A stretch of DNA of 10,638 nucleotides, from the NCBI GenBank assembly GCA_030656435.1, contig JAUSOA010000133.1, positions 1-10,638 on the forward strand, written 5' to 3'. The position numbers and the translations under genes are program-made. This stretch comes from Acholeplasmataceae bacterium. Lineage in GTDB: Bacteria > Bacillota_I > Bacilli_A > Acholeplasmatales > Acholeplasmataceae. Under the pieces are notes generated by a model. That model was not told where the DNA came from, did no database searches, and worked only from the letters and a program-made list of their open reading frames with translations. Positions 1 through 6,391 of the stretch are shown piece after piece (the stretch's first letter is position 1; every line of letters begins with the position of its first letter).

Positions 1-22
1 TAACGTGACTATGCCAATAGCC

Positions 23-42
23 AGATTAGTGCGGACTAATCT
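23..42. repeat. Perfect 8-bp inverted repeat with GCGG loop
   Basis: AGATTAGT (23-30) and ACTAATCT (35-42) are perfect inverted arms around a 4-base loop. A TTGACT hexamer follows at 43-48 rather than a clean T-run, so this is a weak terminator candidate. It could equally be an operator or the edge of the cassette to its right. It lies between the window edge and the toxin-module ORF, which is 70 bases downstream. Confidence 0.45.
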
Positions 43-111
43 TTGACTTAAAAATTAACTTATTGGCTTTACTGTGATGTTTTAGTCTAAAAACATGAAC
101 CAGAGATAATT

Positions 112-780
112 ATGATTGGTTACAGGCACATGTCTCCAGTATTGTATAAACAAGCGTACTTATTTCGAGTAACAGCGTCACATTCATCAATCTCTGTTGG
201 TGTTTCTTCCAACAATGGTGCAATATCGGGTAATCAAAATTCATCTAGATGGATACAAATAGCTGTTGGAGCAATTCCAGATATCATTATTGGAGCAAGA
301 TATTTACTAGCAAATGGCATGCATAGTAAATTTGCATATGCAACTAATGCACGTTATATGCATCCTACTATGGGGGGGACATGGAGATGGTTTGGTAAGT
401 CTGGTTCATCATTGGCGAATTTTGGTAATTTAGCACAAGGAACTTTTAGGCAAATACTAACAGGAGATGCCAAAGCAGGATTTGGTACAATTGCTAAATC
501 AATGGGGTCAACCGTAGCTCTTCATGCGGTGATTAATTTCGGTTTCAATCTCTATGAAAATAACTGGCAAGTAGATTCAAACATGTTAATAGATACAGGT
601 ATAGACACAGCGATAGGTGTAGGTGCGTACCTAATGGCATCTGGTACGATGTCTTTAATCACAGCAGGAGTCGTGATGGCGGGATTTGCAGTTCCAGGGA
701 TTGTTGTGGTTGGTGGTGTCATAGTGCTAAGTATGGGATTTGATTGGCTGATTAGAAAAGCAAAGGGTTATCATAACTAA
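112..780 (+). CDS. Orphan C-terminal toxin module, LXG/polymorphic-toxin-like, glycine-rich membrane domain
   Basis: This 222-residue ORF has no recognisable N-terminal delivery domain. After a polar N-terminus there is a hydrophobic stretch at about residues 47-65. A Gly/Trp/Phe-rich middle at about 87-130 is followed by a DTGIDTAIG motif (about 161-169). A long hydrophobic glycine- and alanine-rich region (about 168-210) ends in a short basic tail. Such tails resemble glycine-zipper pore-forming C-termini of Firmicute LXG toxins such as the TelE type; this is a remembered family resemblance, not a search result. The neighbour 30 bases downstream encodes a membrane protein suited to be its immunity partner. 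The frame is closed by stops at 88-90, 49-51 and 37-39, and no strong ribosome site precedes the ATG. It may therefore be an orphan toxin cassette or a 5'-truncated toxin gene. ATG 127 is an alternative start. Hypothetical membrane protein is the fallback call. Confidence 0.55.
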   Translation: MIGYRHMSPVLYKQAYLFRVTASHSSISVGVSSNNGAISGNQNSSRWIQIAVGAIPDIIIGARYLLANGMHSKFAYATNARYMHPTMGGTWRWFGKSGSSLANFGNLAQGTFRQILTGDAKAGFGTIAKSMGSTVALHAVINFGFNLYENNWQVDSNMLIDTGIDTAIGVGAYLMASGTMSLITAGVVMAGFAVPGIVVVGGVIVLSMGFDWLIRKAKGYHN

Positions 781-796
781 TAAGGAAACATAATTT

Positions 797-803
797 GGAA
801 GGA
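797..803 (+). promoter_or_regulatory. Ribosome binding site GGAAGGA that decides a start
   Basis: GGAAGGA ends one base before the ATG at 805 but seven bases before the ATG at 811. Only the second spacing suits translation initiation, so the gene is annotated from 811. Confidence 0.7.
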
Positions 804-810
804 CATGAAT

Positions 811-1395
811 ATGGGAAATAAAGTATTGGAATATTTATCTTCAAAAGAGAAAAATTTGTATACACAATTGGATCTACTTTTTGAAATGTACATTGATGGA
901 ACGATAGAAAACACATTAACCAGTTTTAAGTTTTATGATATTGAAATATTCGCATACTGTAATAAAGGAGCAGAAAATAGTATGCAACTTAGTTTTAAAT
1001 ATTATAATCTAGCATGTGTAATTGATTTTTTTAATAAGAAATATGAATATGTTATATATGCAATAGGTGAATCATTTGATCAAGTAAAAGATTCGTTCAT
1101 AGAGTGCACATATGAAAAAGAAGTCTCTATCAATAGTTTAATTTATTTAATATATGATAAATTAAAGAGGCATTCAAATCTTAAAGATAATACGCAATCA
1201 ATGATTAAGAAAAAAAGATATAAGATGATTGCGAATGTATGTTTAGCGATACCTTGTGCTATTATAGGTGGTTTTTCAATTTATATCTTATTAACAAAAG
1301 AAACGATAAAACTAGAACCATTCTTCATACTGATAATCATAATTCCTATTATTTTATGGTTAACATTTTATATCAAATCAGCCAAACTAAAATAA
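811..1395 (+). CDS. Putative membrane immunity protein paired with upstream toxin module
   Basis: This is a 194-residue protein of unrecognised family. The N-terminal two thirds is soluble, acidic and rich in Tyr and Phe. A basic stretch (SMIKKKRYK, about 130-138) precedes two membrane helices at about 139-162 and 170-188, and the C-terminus is short and basic. With positive charge before helix 1 and after helix 2, the bulk should be cytoplasmic with a short external loop. It directly follows the toxin-like module in the same direction. A small two-helix membrane protein in that position is the usual layout for immunity to a membrane-targeting toxin. That role is inferred from position and topology only. 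Composition is strikingly AT-rich: by hand count 1021-1080 is 18% GC, against 40% at 4021-4080 in gcvPB. This agrees with horizontal acquisition. Confidence 0.55.
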   Translation: MGNKVLEYLSSKEKNLYTQLDLLFEMYIDGTIENTLTSFKFYDIEIFAYCNKGAENSMQLSFKYYNLACVIDFFNKKYEYVIYAIGESFDQVKDSFIECTYEKEVSINSLIYLIYDKLKRHSNLKDNTQSMIKKKRYKMIANVCLAIPCAIIGGFSIYILLTKETIKLEPFFILIIIIPIILWLTFYIKSAKLK

Positions 1396-1556
1396 ATCTA
1401 TCAATAGAAGCAAAGTTTAGTTTCATTGTTACGCGAAAAGTAGATATACTGATTCCAGGTTTGCACATACTGGTTCAAGATATCATTGATATGAGATTGA
1501 ACAACAACATGTTCAGTATTTATCATGACTAATATGAAGTTATATTATCGTTTCCT

Positions 1557-1586
1557 TTGGGGTTAATCTATATCTTTTGATATAAT
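1557..1586 (+). promoter_or_regulatory. Possible promoter of the Mrp-type ATPase gene
   Basis: A consensus -10 TATAAT lies at 1581-1586, with a poor -35 (TTGGGG, 1557-1562) 18 bases upstream. Transcription would start near 1593, right at the ribosome site GAGGTG (1593-1598). That would leave an unusually short leader, so the promoter call is tentative. Confidence 0.4.
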
Positions 1587-1605
1587 AGGTTCGAGGTGAA
1601 ACGAG

Positions 1606-2601
1606 ATGACATATGATGATTTAAGAAAAAGACTAGAAGAATTGATAGACCCCGGCTTTAACCTTCCTTTTAAAGCGGTAAATGGTATTAAAAAACTAGT
1701 CATCGGACCTACTGGAGTTGCTGAGCTTGAAATGTATCTAAAGGATAAGACAAAGCACGAGCAGGCCGTCAAAATAATGATTATTAAATTAGTGAAAATC
1801 GAATTAGGTTTTCCAGGTATTAAAATTGACTTTTTCGAATCCGAATTCGTTCCTGAGGGTGAAAAGCCTATTAAATACCTAGCGATTGCTTCTGGCAAGG
1901 GTGGTGTCGGTAAATCGACAGTTACAGCTAATCTTGCTGCTGCATTAATCAGACAAGGAAAAAAAGTTGGAATTATTGATGCTGACGTATATGGTGCATC
2001 CATTCCAAATATTTTAAAGATAGGCATTAAGCCTTTATCTGCGGCTGAAGATGAAAGAATGATCCCACTTGAAAAAGATGGTATCGAAGTGATTTCTACA
2101 GAATTTTTCATGCCACCAGAAAAACCACTCATGTGGAGAGGACCAATGCTAGGAAAAATGTTGATCCACTTCTTTACTGGAGTGAAATGGCAAGATGATA
2201 TTGATTTAATTCTAATCGATCTTCCACCAGGAACTGGTGATGTGGCACTCGATGTGAAAACATACGTTCCAAAGAGTAAGATTTTAGTGGTTACAACTCC
2301 ACATGTCAATGCTTCTCATGTTGCAGTTAAAGCAGGAATCGGTGCTCAAAATATCGGACATGAAGTGATTGGTGTAGTTGAGAATATGAGCTATTATTTC
2401 AATACCTGCAACAACAAACGTGAATATATTTTTGGCCAAGGTGGAGGAGATACAGTTGCTAAAAAGTTAGGTGTTAACCTATTTGGTCAAATTCCTATTG
2501 GACAACCACAAAATGGTGATTTCCTTTATACAGGCAAAGAAGAAGCAGGAAAGATTTATAATGATTTAGCATTAAAAGTAATGAAAGAAATGGATATCTA
2601 G
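1606..2601 (+). CDS. mrp: Mrp/ApbC/NBP35-family P-loop ATPase, SalA-like, lacking the CxxC motif
   Basis: This is a 331-residue protein. Residues 1-78 form a MIP18/DUF59-type domain. A ParA/MinD-like ATPase domain follows, with the deviant Walker A SGKGGVGKST (96-105), switch I region DADVYGAS (125-132) and Walker B/switch II IDLPPGTGD (204-212). Most Mrp/ApbC proteins carry or deliver Fe-S clusters through a CxxC after the ENMSYF-like motif. Here ENMSYY is followed by a segment with a single cysteine (C258), so the canonical cluster ligand pair is absent. Bacillus SalA (YbaL), a transcription regulator of this family, also lacks the pair and has the same ENMxYY...REYxFGxGGGD context. A SalA-like regulatory or non-canonical role is therefore possible. 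The ATG at 1606 sits seven bases after GAGGTG. The gene is monocistronic, with a terminator immediately downstream. Family assignment is secure; cellular role is not. Confidence 0.9.
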   Translation: MTYDDLRKRLEELIDPGFNLPFKAVNGIKKLVIGPTGVAELEMYLKDKTKHEQAVKIMIIKLVKIELGFPGIKIDFFESEFVPEGEKPIKYLAIASGKGGVGKSTVTANLAAALIRQGKKVGIIDADVYGASIPNILKIGIKPLSAAEDERMIPLEKDGIEVISTEFFMPPEKPLMWRGPMLGKMLIHFFTGVKWQDDIDLILIDLPPGTGDVALDVKTYVPKSKILVVTTPHVNASHVAVKAGIGAQNIGHEVIGVVENMSYYFNTCNNKREYIFGQGGGDTVAKKLGVNLFGQIPIGQPQNGDFLYTGKEEAGKIYNDLALKVMKEMDI

Positions 2602-2607
2602 TAAACG

Positions 2608-2631
2608 AAGAGACCTCGGTCTCTTTTTTTA
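2608..2631 (+). terminator. Intrinsic terminator of the Mrp-type gene
   Basis: AGAGAC and GTCTCT pair around a CTCG loop, followed by a run of Ts. It begins seven bases after the stop codon. Confidence 0.9.
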
Positions 2632-2642
2632 TTTTGATAATG

Positions 2643-2683
2643 AAAAAAGCGACTATTATGCAATCGGAGGGCATATTAGTCGC
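2643..2683 (-). terminator. Intrinsic terminator of the VOC-family gene
   Basis: Arms at 2649-2661 and 2671-2683 are 13 bases each and pair with one mismatch around a 9-base loop. On the minus strand the stem runs straight into six Ts (2648-2643). It faces the + strand terminator at 2608-2631, isolating the convergent genes. The loop reads CGGAGG on the + strand. Confidence 0.85.
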
Positions 2684-2701
2684 TAAGTTTATTCTAACTT
2701 A
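2684..2701. repeat. Second small hairpin beside the VOC terminator
   Basis: TAAGTT (2684-2689) and AACTTA (2696-2701) are inverted arms around a 6-base spacer, immediately adjoining the larger stem. In the minus transcript this hairpin would form just before the terminator stem and could stack on it. Confidence 0.5.
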
Positions 2702-2735
2702 GTAACGATATAGATTGTTATAAATTCTTATTGCA

Positions 2736-3152
2736 TTATTTTTCATGGATGAACTGCCATTGCATCCCAAATTTGTCAATCATATGCCCATATCCTTCAC
2801 TAAAGAATGTTTCTTTGAATTCTGCTAAGACTTTGCCACCAACTATCAGTTGATCCCACGCCTCTTTTAGCTTTTTAACATCTGAGCCAACAACTGCAAA
2901 TGAAAAATTATTTCCTTCAACCCAATCCATACCAAATCCCTTTGGAGTATCAGCAATCATAATTCTTGATCCGAAAACAAACATTTCCGCATGCATCACT
3001 AAATTCTTAATTCTTTCCTCTGGCTGATAGTTCTCATCTGAATACTCGCCGTATCTCATAATGATAGGATCTTTTCCACCAAAGATAGAGTGATAAAACT
3101 CTATTGCTTCACTAGCATTCTCATTATAGAATGCATAAACTAATGTAGACAT
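2736..3152 (-). CDS. PhnB-like VOC/glyoxalase-superfamily protein
   Basis: This 138-residue protein has the VOC fold pattern of the PhnB-like (3-demethylubiquinone methyltransferase-like) group. The N-terminal strand-helix unit reads AFYNENASEAIEFYHSIFGG (7-26). The central MHAEM...RIMIAD strand pair (53-68) includes H54. The C-terminal signature is EGYGHMIDKFGMQWQF (119-134). Family members are often uncharacterised; some bind metals or confer resistance to small molecules, and no substrate can be assigned here. An upstream in-frame ATG at 3191 is rejected because it lies inside the promoter spacer. The ATG at 3152 has an AGAGGT site six bases upstream and opens directly into the conserved fold. 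The gene has its own promoter and terminator, so it is a single-gene unit between the Mrp gene and the gcv operon. Confidence 0.85.
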   Translation of the reverse strand: MSTLVYAFYNENASEAIEFYHSIFGGKDPIIMRYGEYSDENYQPEERIKNLVMHAEMFVFGSRIMIADTPKGFGMDWVEGNNFSFAVVGSDVKKLKEAWDQLIVGGKVLAEFKETFFSEGYGHMIDKFGMQWQFIHEK

Positions 3153-3158
3153 GTTTTT

Positions 3159-3164
3159 ACCTCT
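3159..3164 (-). promoter_or_regulatory. Ribosome binding site AGAGGT that decides the VOC start
   Basis: On the minus strand AGAGGT is followed by six bases and then the ATG at 3152. This supports the shorter start over the ATG at 3191. Confidence 0.7.
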
Positions 3165-3174
3165 TTTTGTTTTT

Positions 3175-3203
3175 AGTATATTCCTTCTCATTTTTGATGT
3201 AAA
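3175..3203 (-). promoter_or_regulatory. Sigma-A-type promoter of the VOC-family gene
   Basis: Minus strand -35 TTTACA (3203-3198), a 17-base spacer and -10 TATACT (3180-3175) match the housekeeping consensus well. The expected start point, near 3168, leaves a leader of about 15 bases carrying the AGAGGT site. Confidence 0.75.
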
Positions 3204-3213
3204 ATCATTTACC

Positions 3214-3240
3214 CAAGAAAAAAAGGACCGAAGTCCTTTT
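3214..3240 (-). terminator. Terminator of the gcv operon with UUCG tetraloop
   Basis: Minus strand AAAAGGAC (3240-3233), TTCG loop, GTCCTTTT (3228-3221) and further Ts form a C(UUCG)G-capped hairpin with a U-tract. It starts four bases after the gcvPB stop codon. The + strand reading also has a short T-run, so it may act in both directions. Confidence 0.9.
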
Positions 3241-3243
3241 TAA

Positions 3244-4689
3244 TTATTTAATGTCTCTAAATTTAACAATTGGTTGTCTCGCTGCTTTGGCTTCATCAAG
3301 ACGTCTAACGATGGTGTTATGTGGAGCAGTTTTTACAAGTTCTGGATTGTCTTTCGCTTCTTGTGCAACGACTCTCATAATGTTAATAAATTCATCAAGA
3401 GTTTCTTTGGATTCAACCTCAGTTGGTTCAATCATCATCGATTGAGAGAAGATTAATGGGAAATACACCGTTGGTGCATGATATCCATAATCTAATAATC
3501 TTTTCGCTACATCTAATGTCTTTACACCAGTTGATTGATCCTTTAGGCCATCAAATACGAATTCATGCATACAATGACCTTTAATTGGAAGTTCGAATAC
3601 ATCTTTAAGTGACTCTTTAATGTAGTTCGCATTTAGAACTGCCATTAAACCAATATCACTCATAGACTCATTACCAAAAGTCATTAAATAAACATAGGCT
3701 CTAATATAGACAGATGCGTTTCCATAAAATAAACCTAATGCTCCAATAGAATCAGCAGAATCCTCAAAGTAGTAGAAGCCATTCTTTTCCTTAACAATAG
3801 GATTTGGTAGGAATTCAAGAAGCTTTTCACAAACACCTACAGGACCAGACCCTGGACCACCACCACCATGTGGTGTAGAGAATGTTTTATGCAAGTTAAT
3901 ATGTGTTATATCAAATCCCATATCTCCAGGTCTTGTTTTACCTAAAATGGCGTTTAAATTCGCCCCATCATAATAAAGGAGTCCACCTGCTTCATGTACC
4001 AATCTTGAAATCTCAGCGATATCCTTTTCAAAGACACCAGCAGTATTTGGGTTGGTTAGCATTAAACCAGCAGTTTCATCATTTAAAACAGCCTTTAGCG
4101 CTTCAAGGTTTACTGTTCCATCTAGGTTAGATTTAATTTCAACCGTTTCAAATCCACAAACGGTAGCACTTGCTGGATTGGTTCCATGTGCTGAGTCTGG
4201 GATAATAATCTTATTTCTTTTTGAATCATGACGTTTATCATGATAGGCTTGAATAATCATTAATCCTGCAAGCTCTCCATGAGCTCCTGCAAATGGGTTT
4301 AATGAATATGCTGCAAGTCCTGATATTTCTGCTAAAATCTTTTGCGTTTCATGATAAATCTTTAATAGTCCTTGTACTGTTTCAACAGGTTGAAGTGGAT
4401 GGATATTCGCAAATCCACTTAAGGTTGCTAATTCATCATTAATTTTTGGGTTATATTTCATCGTACAAGATCCAAGTGGATAAAATCCGGTTTCAACGCC
4501 AAAATTCTTTTGGCTAACATTTGTGTAATGTCTAACAACATCAAACTCAGACACTTCAGGAAGCTCTGCAGGAGTTACTCTCAAGAGTTCTTTAGGGATT
4601 TTAACTTCAGGGATATTTTTCTCTGTTAGATTAAAGCCTTGACGGCCTTCCTTGGATATTTCAAAAATGAGTTTATTGTAGTATTTCAT
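3244..4689 (-). CDS. gcvPB: Glycine dehydrogenase (decarboxylating) subunit 2, P-protein beta
   Basis: This is the C-terminal half of the two-subunit glycine decarboxylase (P-protein). It uses PLP to decarboxylate glycine and passes the aminomethyl group to lipoyl-GcvH. At 481 residues it has near-usual family length. It opens with LIFEISKEGRQG (8-19) and carries YPLGSCTMKYNP (70-81), AHGTNPASA (167-175) and NPNTAGVFE (213-221). The PLP site NLHKTFSTPHGGGGPG (265-280) gives K268 as the predicted Schiff-base lysine. All of these are intact. Its ATG overlaps the gcvPA stop as ATGA (4689-4686), implying translational coupling and balanced subunits. A GGTGG ribosome site lies inside the end of gcvPA. 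It is the last gene of the gcv operon, followed directly by a terminator. Confidence 0.97.
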   Translation of the reverse strand: MKYYNKLIFEISKEGRQGFNLTEKNIPEVKIPKELLRVTPAELPEVSEFDVVRHYTNVSQKNFGVETGFYPLGSCTMKYNPKINDELATLSGFANIHPLQPVETVQGLLKIYHETQKILAEISGLAAYSLNPFAGAHGELAGLMIIQAYHDKRHDSKRNKIIIPDSAHGTNPASATVCGFETVEIKSNLDGTVNLEALKAVLNDETAGLMLTNPNTAGVFEKDIAEISRLVHEAGGLLYYDGANLNAILGKTRPGDMGFDITHINLHKTFSTPHGGGGPGSGPVGVCEKLLEFLPNPIVKEKNGFYYFEDSADSIGALGLFYGNASVYIRAYVYLMTFGNESMSDIGLMAVLNANYIKESLKDVFELPIKGHCMHEFVFDGLKDQSTGVKTLDVAKRLLDYGYHAPTVYFPLIFSQSMMIEPTEVESKETLDEFINIMRVVAQEAKDNPELVKTAPHNTIVRRLDEAKAARQPIVKFRDIK

Positions 4690-5999
4690 TTTTGTTCTAC
4701 CACCTTTCCAACAAGTAATTCAATATCACTTAAGGATCTCTTTTCAGTAACTGCAAATAATAGATTATTATCTTTTAAATGAAGAGGTCCTAAAATACCC
4801 GCATCTAGACAATCTTTTTCAAACTTTTCAACGTCGAATTTAGCCTTTAGAACGAATTCTTTAAAGAATGGCTTATTATAGACGACTTCGAACTTATTGG
4901 TCTTTAGAAGTGCATCATATAGGTAATGCGCACCCTTCATCGATTCATTAGCAACCATCACAGTGCCATCCTTACCCATGGTGGATAAATAAATGGTAAC
5001 AGCTAAAGCCATTAAGGATTGGTTTGAACAAATATTTGAATTTGCTTTTGCACGTCTAATGTGTTGTTCTCTTGCCTGAAGTGTTAAAACAAATGCACGC
5101 TTGCCATCAACATCTGTAGTGATTCCACAAATACGACCTGGCATTTTTCTAACATATTTCATCTTTGTTGCAAGATAACCAACATAAGCTCCACCAAAGG
5201 ATAGAGGTAGACCAAAGGATTGAAGATCACCAACAGCGATATCTGCATCATACTCACCAGGAGTTTTAATAATAGATAATGGTTGACCCTCAGCATTCAT
5301 AATGAATAATCCGTTATGCTCGTGAACTGCATCAGCAAATCCCTTATAGTCTTCAATAATTCCGAAGTAATTCGGGTTTTGAACGATTAAGCCCATTGAA
5401 TTTTCTAAATTCTTTTCAATGAAGTCTAAATCACTTGCTCCATCCTTACTTGGTGTAACGATGACTTCGATATCACGATATCTCGCGTAGGTCTTGACGA
5501 CATCAATAATTCGTGGGTTTACAGTTGAGCTAACTAAAACCTTGCTCATTCCTGTTTGTGCAAATGCCATAAACATCGCTTCAGCAGTAGCAGTTGCTCC
5601 ATCATACATAGAAGCATTGGAAACCTCCATACCGGTAAGCTCACAAACCATGGATTGATATTCAAAAATGTATTGCAACGTTCCTTGAGCAACCTCAGGT
5701 TGATAAGGAGTATAGGAAGTTAGAAATTCTTGTCTTGAAATTAAGGCTTTAATAATAGATGGTGAGTAGTGATCATAGGCACCAGCACCACGGAAAACAA
5801 TCAATTCTTTATTTTGTTTCGCTAAATCCTGCATATGCTTGGTTAAATCATAATCAGATAAAGCACTTGGAATAAGGTATGGCTTTGTCAGTCTTAGCTT
5901 CTTAGGTATAGAAGTAAATAGGTCATCAAGGGAATTTGCCCCAGTGACCTTTAACATTTCTTCAATATCTTGACTTGTATGTGGAAGATATTTGTGCAT
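4686..5999 (-). CDS. gcvPA: Glycine dehydrogenase (decarboxylating) subunit 1, P-protein alpha
   Basis: This 437-residue N-terminal subunit of the heterodimeric P-protein pairs with GcvPB, which supplies the PLP lysine; no such lysine is expected here. Family landmarks are YLPHT (4-8), the SYTPYQPEVAQG segment (95-106), MYDGATATAEA (131-141), NPNYFGIIED (198-207), MPGRICGITTD (286-296) and the LTLQAREQHIRRAKANSNIC block (305-324). Length and motif order are normal. The GAGGAG ribosome site overlaps the end of gcvH, and only five bases separate the two genes. The stop codon is TGA, shared with the gcvPB start. This is direct evidence that TGA is not read as tryptophan in this genome. Confidence 0.97.
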   Translation of the reverse strand: MHKYLPHTSQDIEEMLKVTGANSLDDLFTSIPKKLRLTKPYLIPSALSDYDLTKHMQDLAKQNKELIVFRGAGAYDHYSPSIIKALISRQEFLTSYTPYQPEVAQGTLQYIFEYQSMVCELTGMEVSNASMYDGATATAEAMFMAFAQTGMSKVLVSSTVNPRIIDVVKTYARYRDIEVIVTPSKDGASDLDFIEKNLENSMGLIVQNPNYFGIIEDYKGFADAVHEHNGLFIMNAEGQPLSIIKTPGEYDADIAVGDLQSFGLPLSFGGAYVGYLATKMKYVRKMPGRICGITTDVDGKRAFVLTLQAREQHIRRAKANSNICSNQSLMALAVTIYLSTMGKDGTVMVANESMKGAHYLYDALLKTNKFEVVYNKPFFKEFVLKAKFDVEKFEKDCLDAGILGPLHLKDNNLLFAVTEKRSLSDIELLVGKVVEQK

Positions 6000-6004
6000 G
6001 TTAA

Positions 6005-6379
6005 TTACTCCTCACTCAGTGGTTTGTACTGTTCACTTGTTAATAAAGATGATAATTCAGATTCATTTAATAACTCGATTTTGACAACCCAGCTCCCATA
6101 AGGATCATCATTTAATAATTCTGGTGAAACCTCTAGTTTTGAATTGACCTCTAATACCTTACCAGTAACTGGAAGATACATATCAGAAGCAGCTTTTACT
6201 GATTCAACAGCACCAAAGCTCTCACCTTTTTTAATAGTGACTCCAACTCTTGGTAACTCAATAAAAACGACAGAGCCTAATGCATGCTGTGCGTGATCAC
6301 TTATACCGACAAATGCAGTGTTTCCTTCAACCTTTAGCCATTCATGACTAGGGCTGTATAATAATCCATCTAATACCAT
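6005..6379 (-). CDS. gcvH: Glycine cleavage system H protein
   Basis: This 124-residue lipoyl carrier shuttles the aminomethyl group from the P-protein to GcvT and is reoxidised by the E3 dehydrogenase. The sequence shows YSPSHEWLKVEG (8-19), GISDHAQHALGSVVFIELP (25-43) and the lipoylation motif ESVKAASD (59-66), with K62 the predicted lipoyl-lysine. NDDPYGSWVVKI (90-101) is the usual C-terminal signature. An AGGAGG site lies eight bases before the ATG. The gene sits between gcvT (12 bases) and gcvPA (5 bases) in one operon. No lipoate ligase or octanoyltransferase gene lies in the window, so modification must come from elsewhere. Confidence 0.97.
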   Translation of the reverse strand: MVLDGLLYSPSHEWLKVEGNTAFVGISDHAQHALGSVVFIELPRVGVTIKKGESFGAVESVKAASDMYLPVTGKVLEVNSKLEVSPELLNDDPYGSWVVKIELLNESELSSLLTSEQYKPLSEE

Positions 6380-6391
6380 TTTTGAATCCTC

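Noticed and set aside
1..46. Short open frame ending in TGA at 44-46 that might be the C-terminus of an upstream gene
   Set aside because: Only about 14 codons are visible and no motif can be recognised, so it cannot be supported.
1239..1532. 97-codon + strand ORF overlapping the end of the putative immunity gene and the spacer after it
   Set aside because: It starts inside the membrane helix of the real gene in another frame, has no ribosome site and no recognisable domain. The 1396-1556 spacer shows no supported gene or terminator.
1396..1556. Remnant of an insertion sequence beside the toxin cassette
   Set aside because: I looked for terminal repeats, target duplications and transposase motifs in all frames and recognised none.
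1563..2309. 248-codon minus strand ORF opposite the Mrp-type gene
   Set aside because: It is the antisense shadow of a strongly conserved ATPase; the translation has no family pattern and no ribosome site.
3153..3191. Longer VOC-family protein starting at 3191
   Set aside because: The extra 13 codons lie in the promoter spacer and leader, have no ribosome site and a non-conserved basic sequence.
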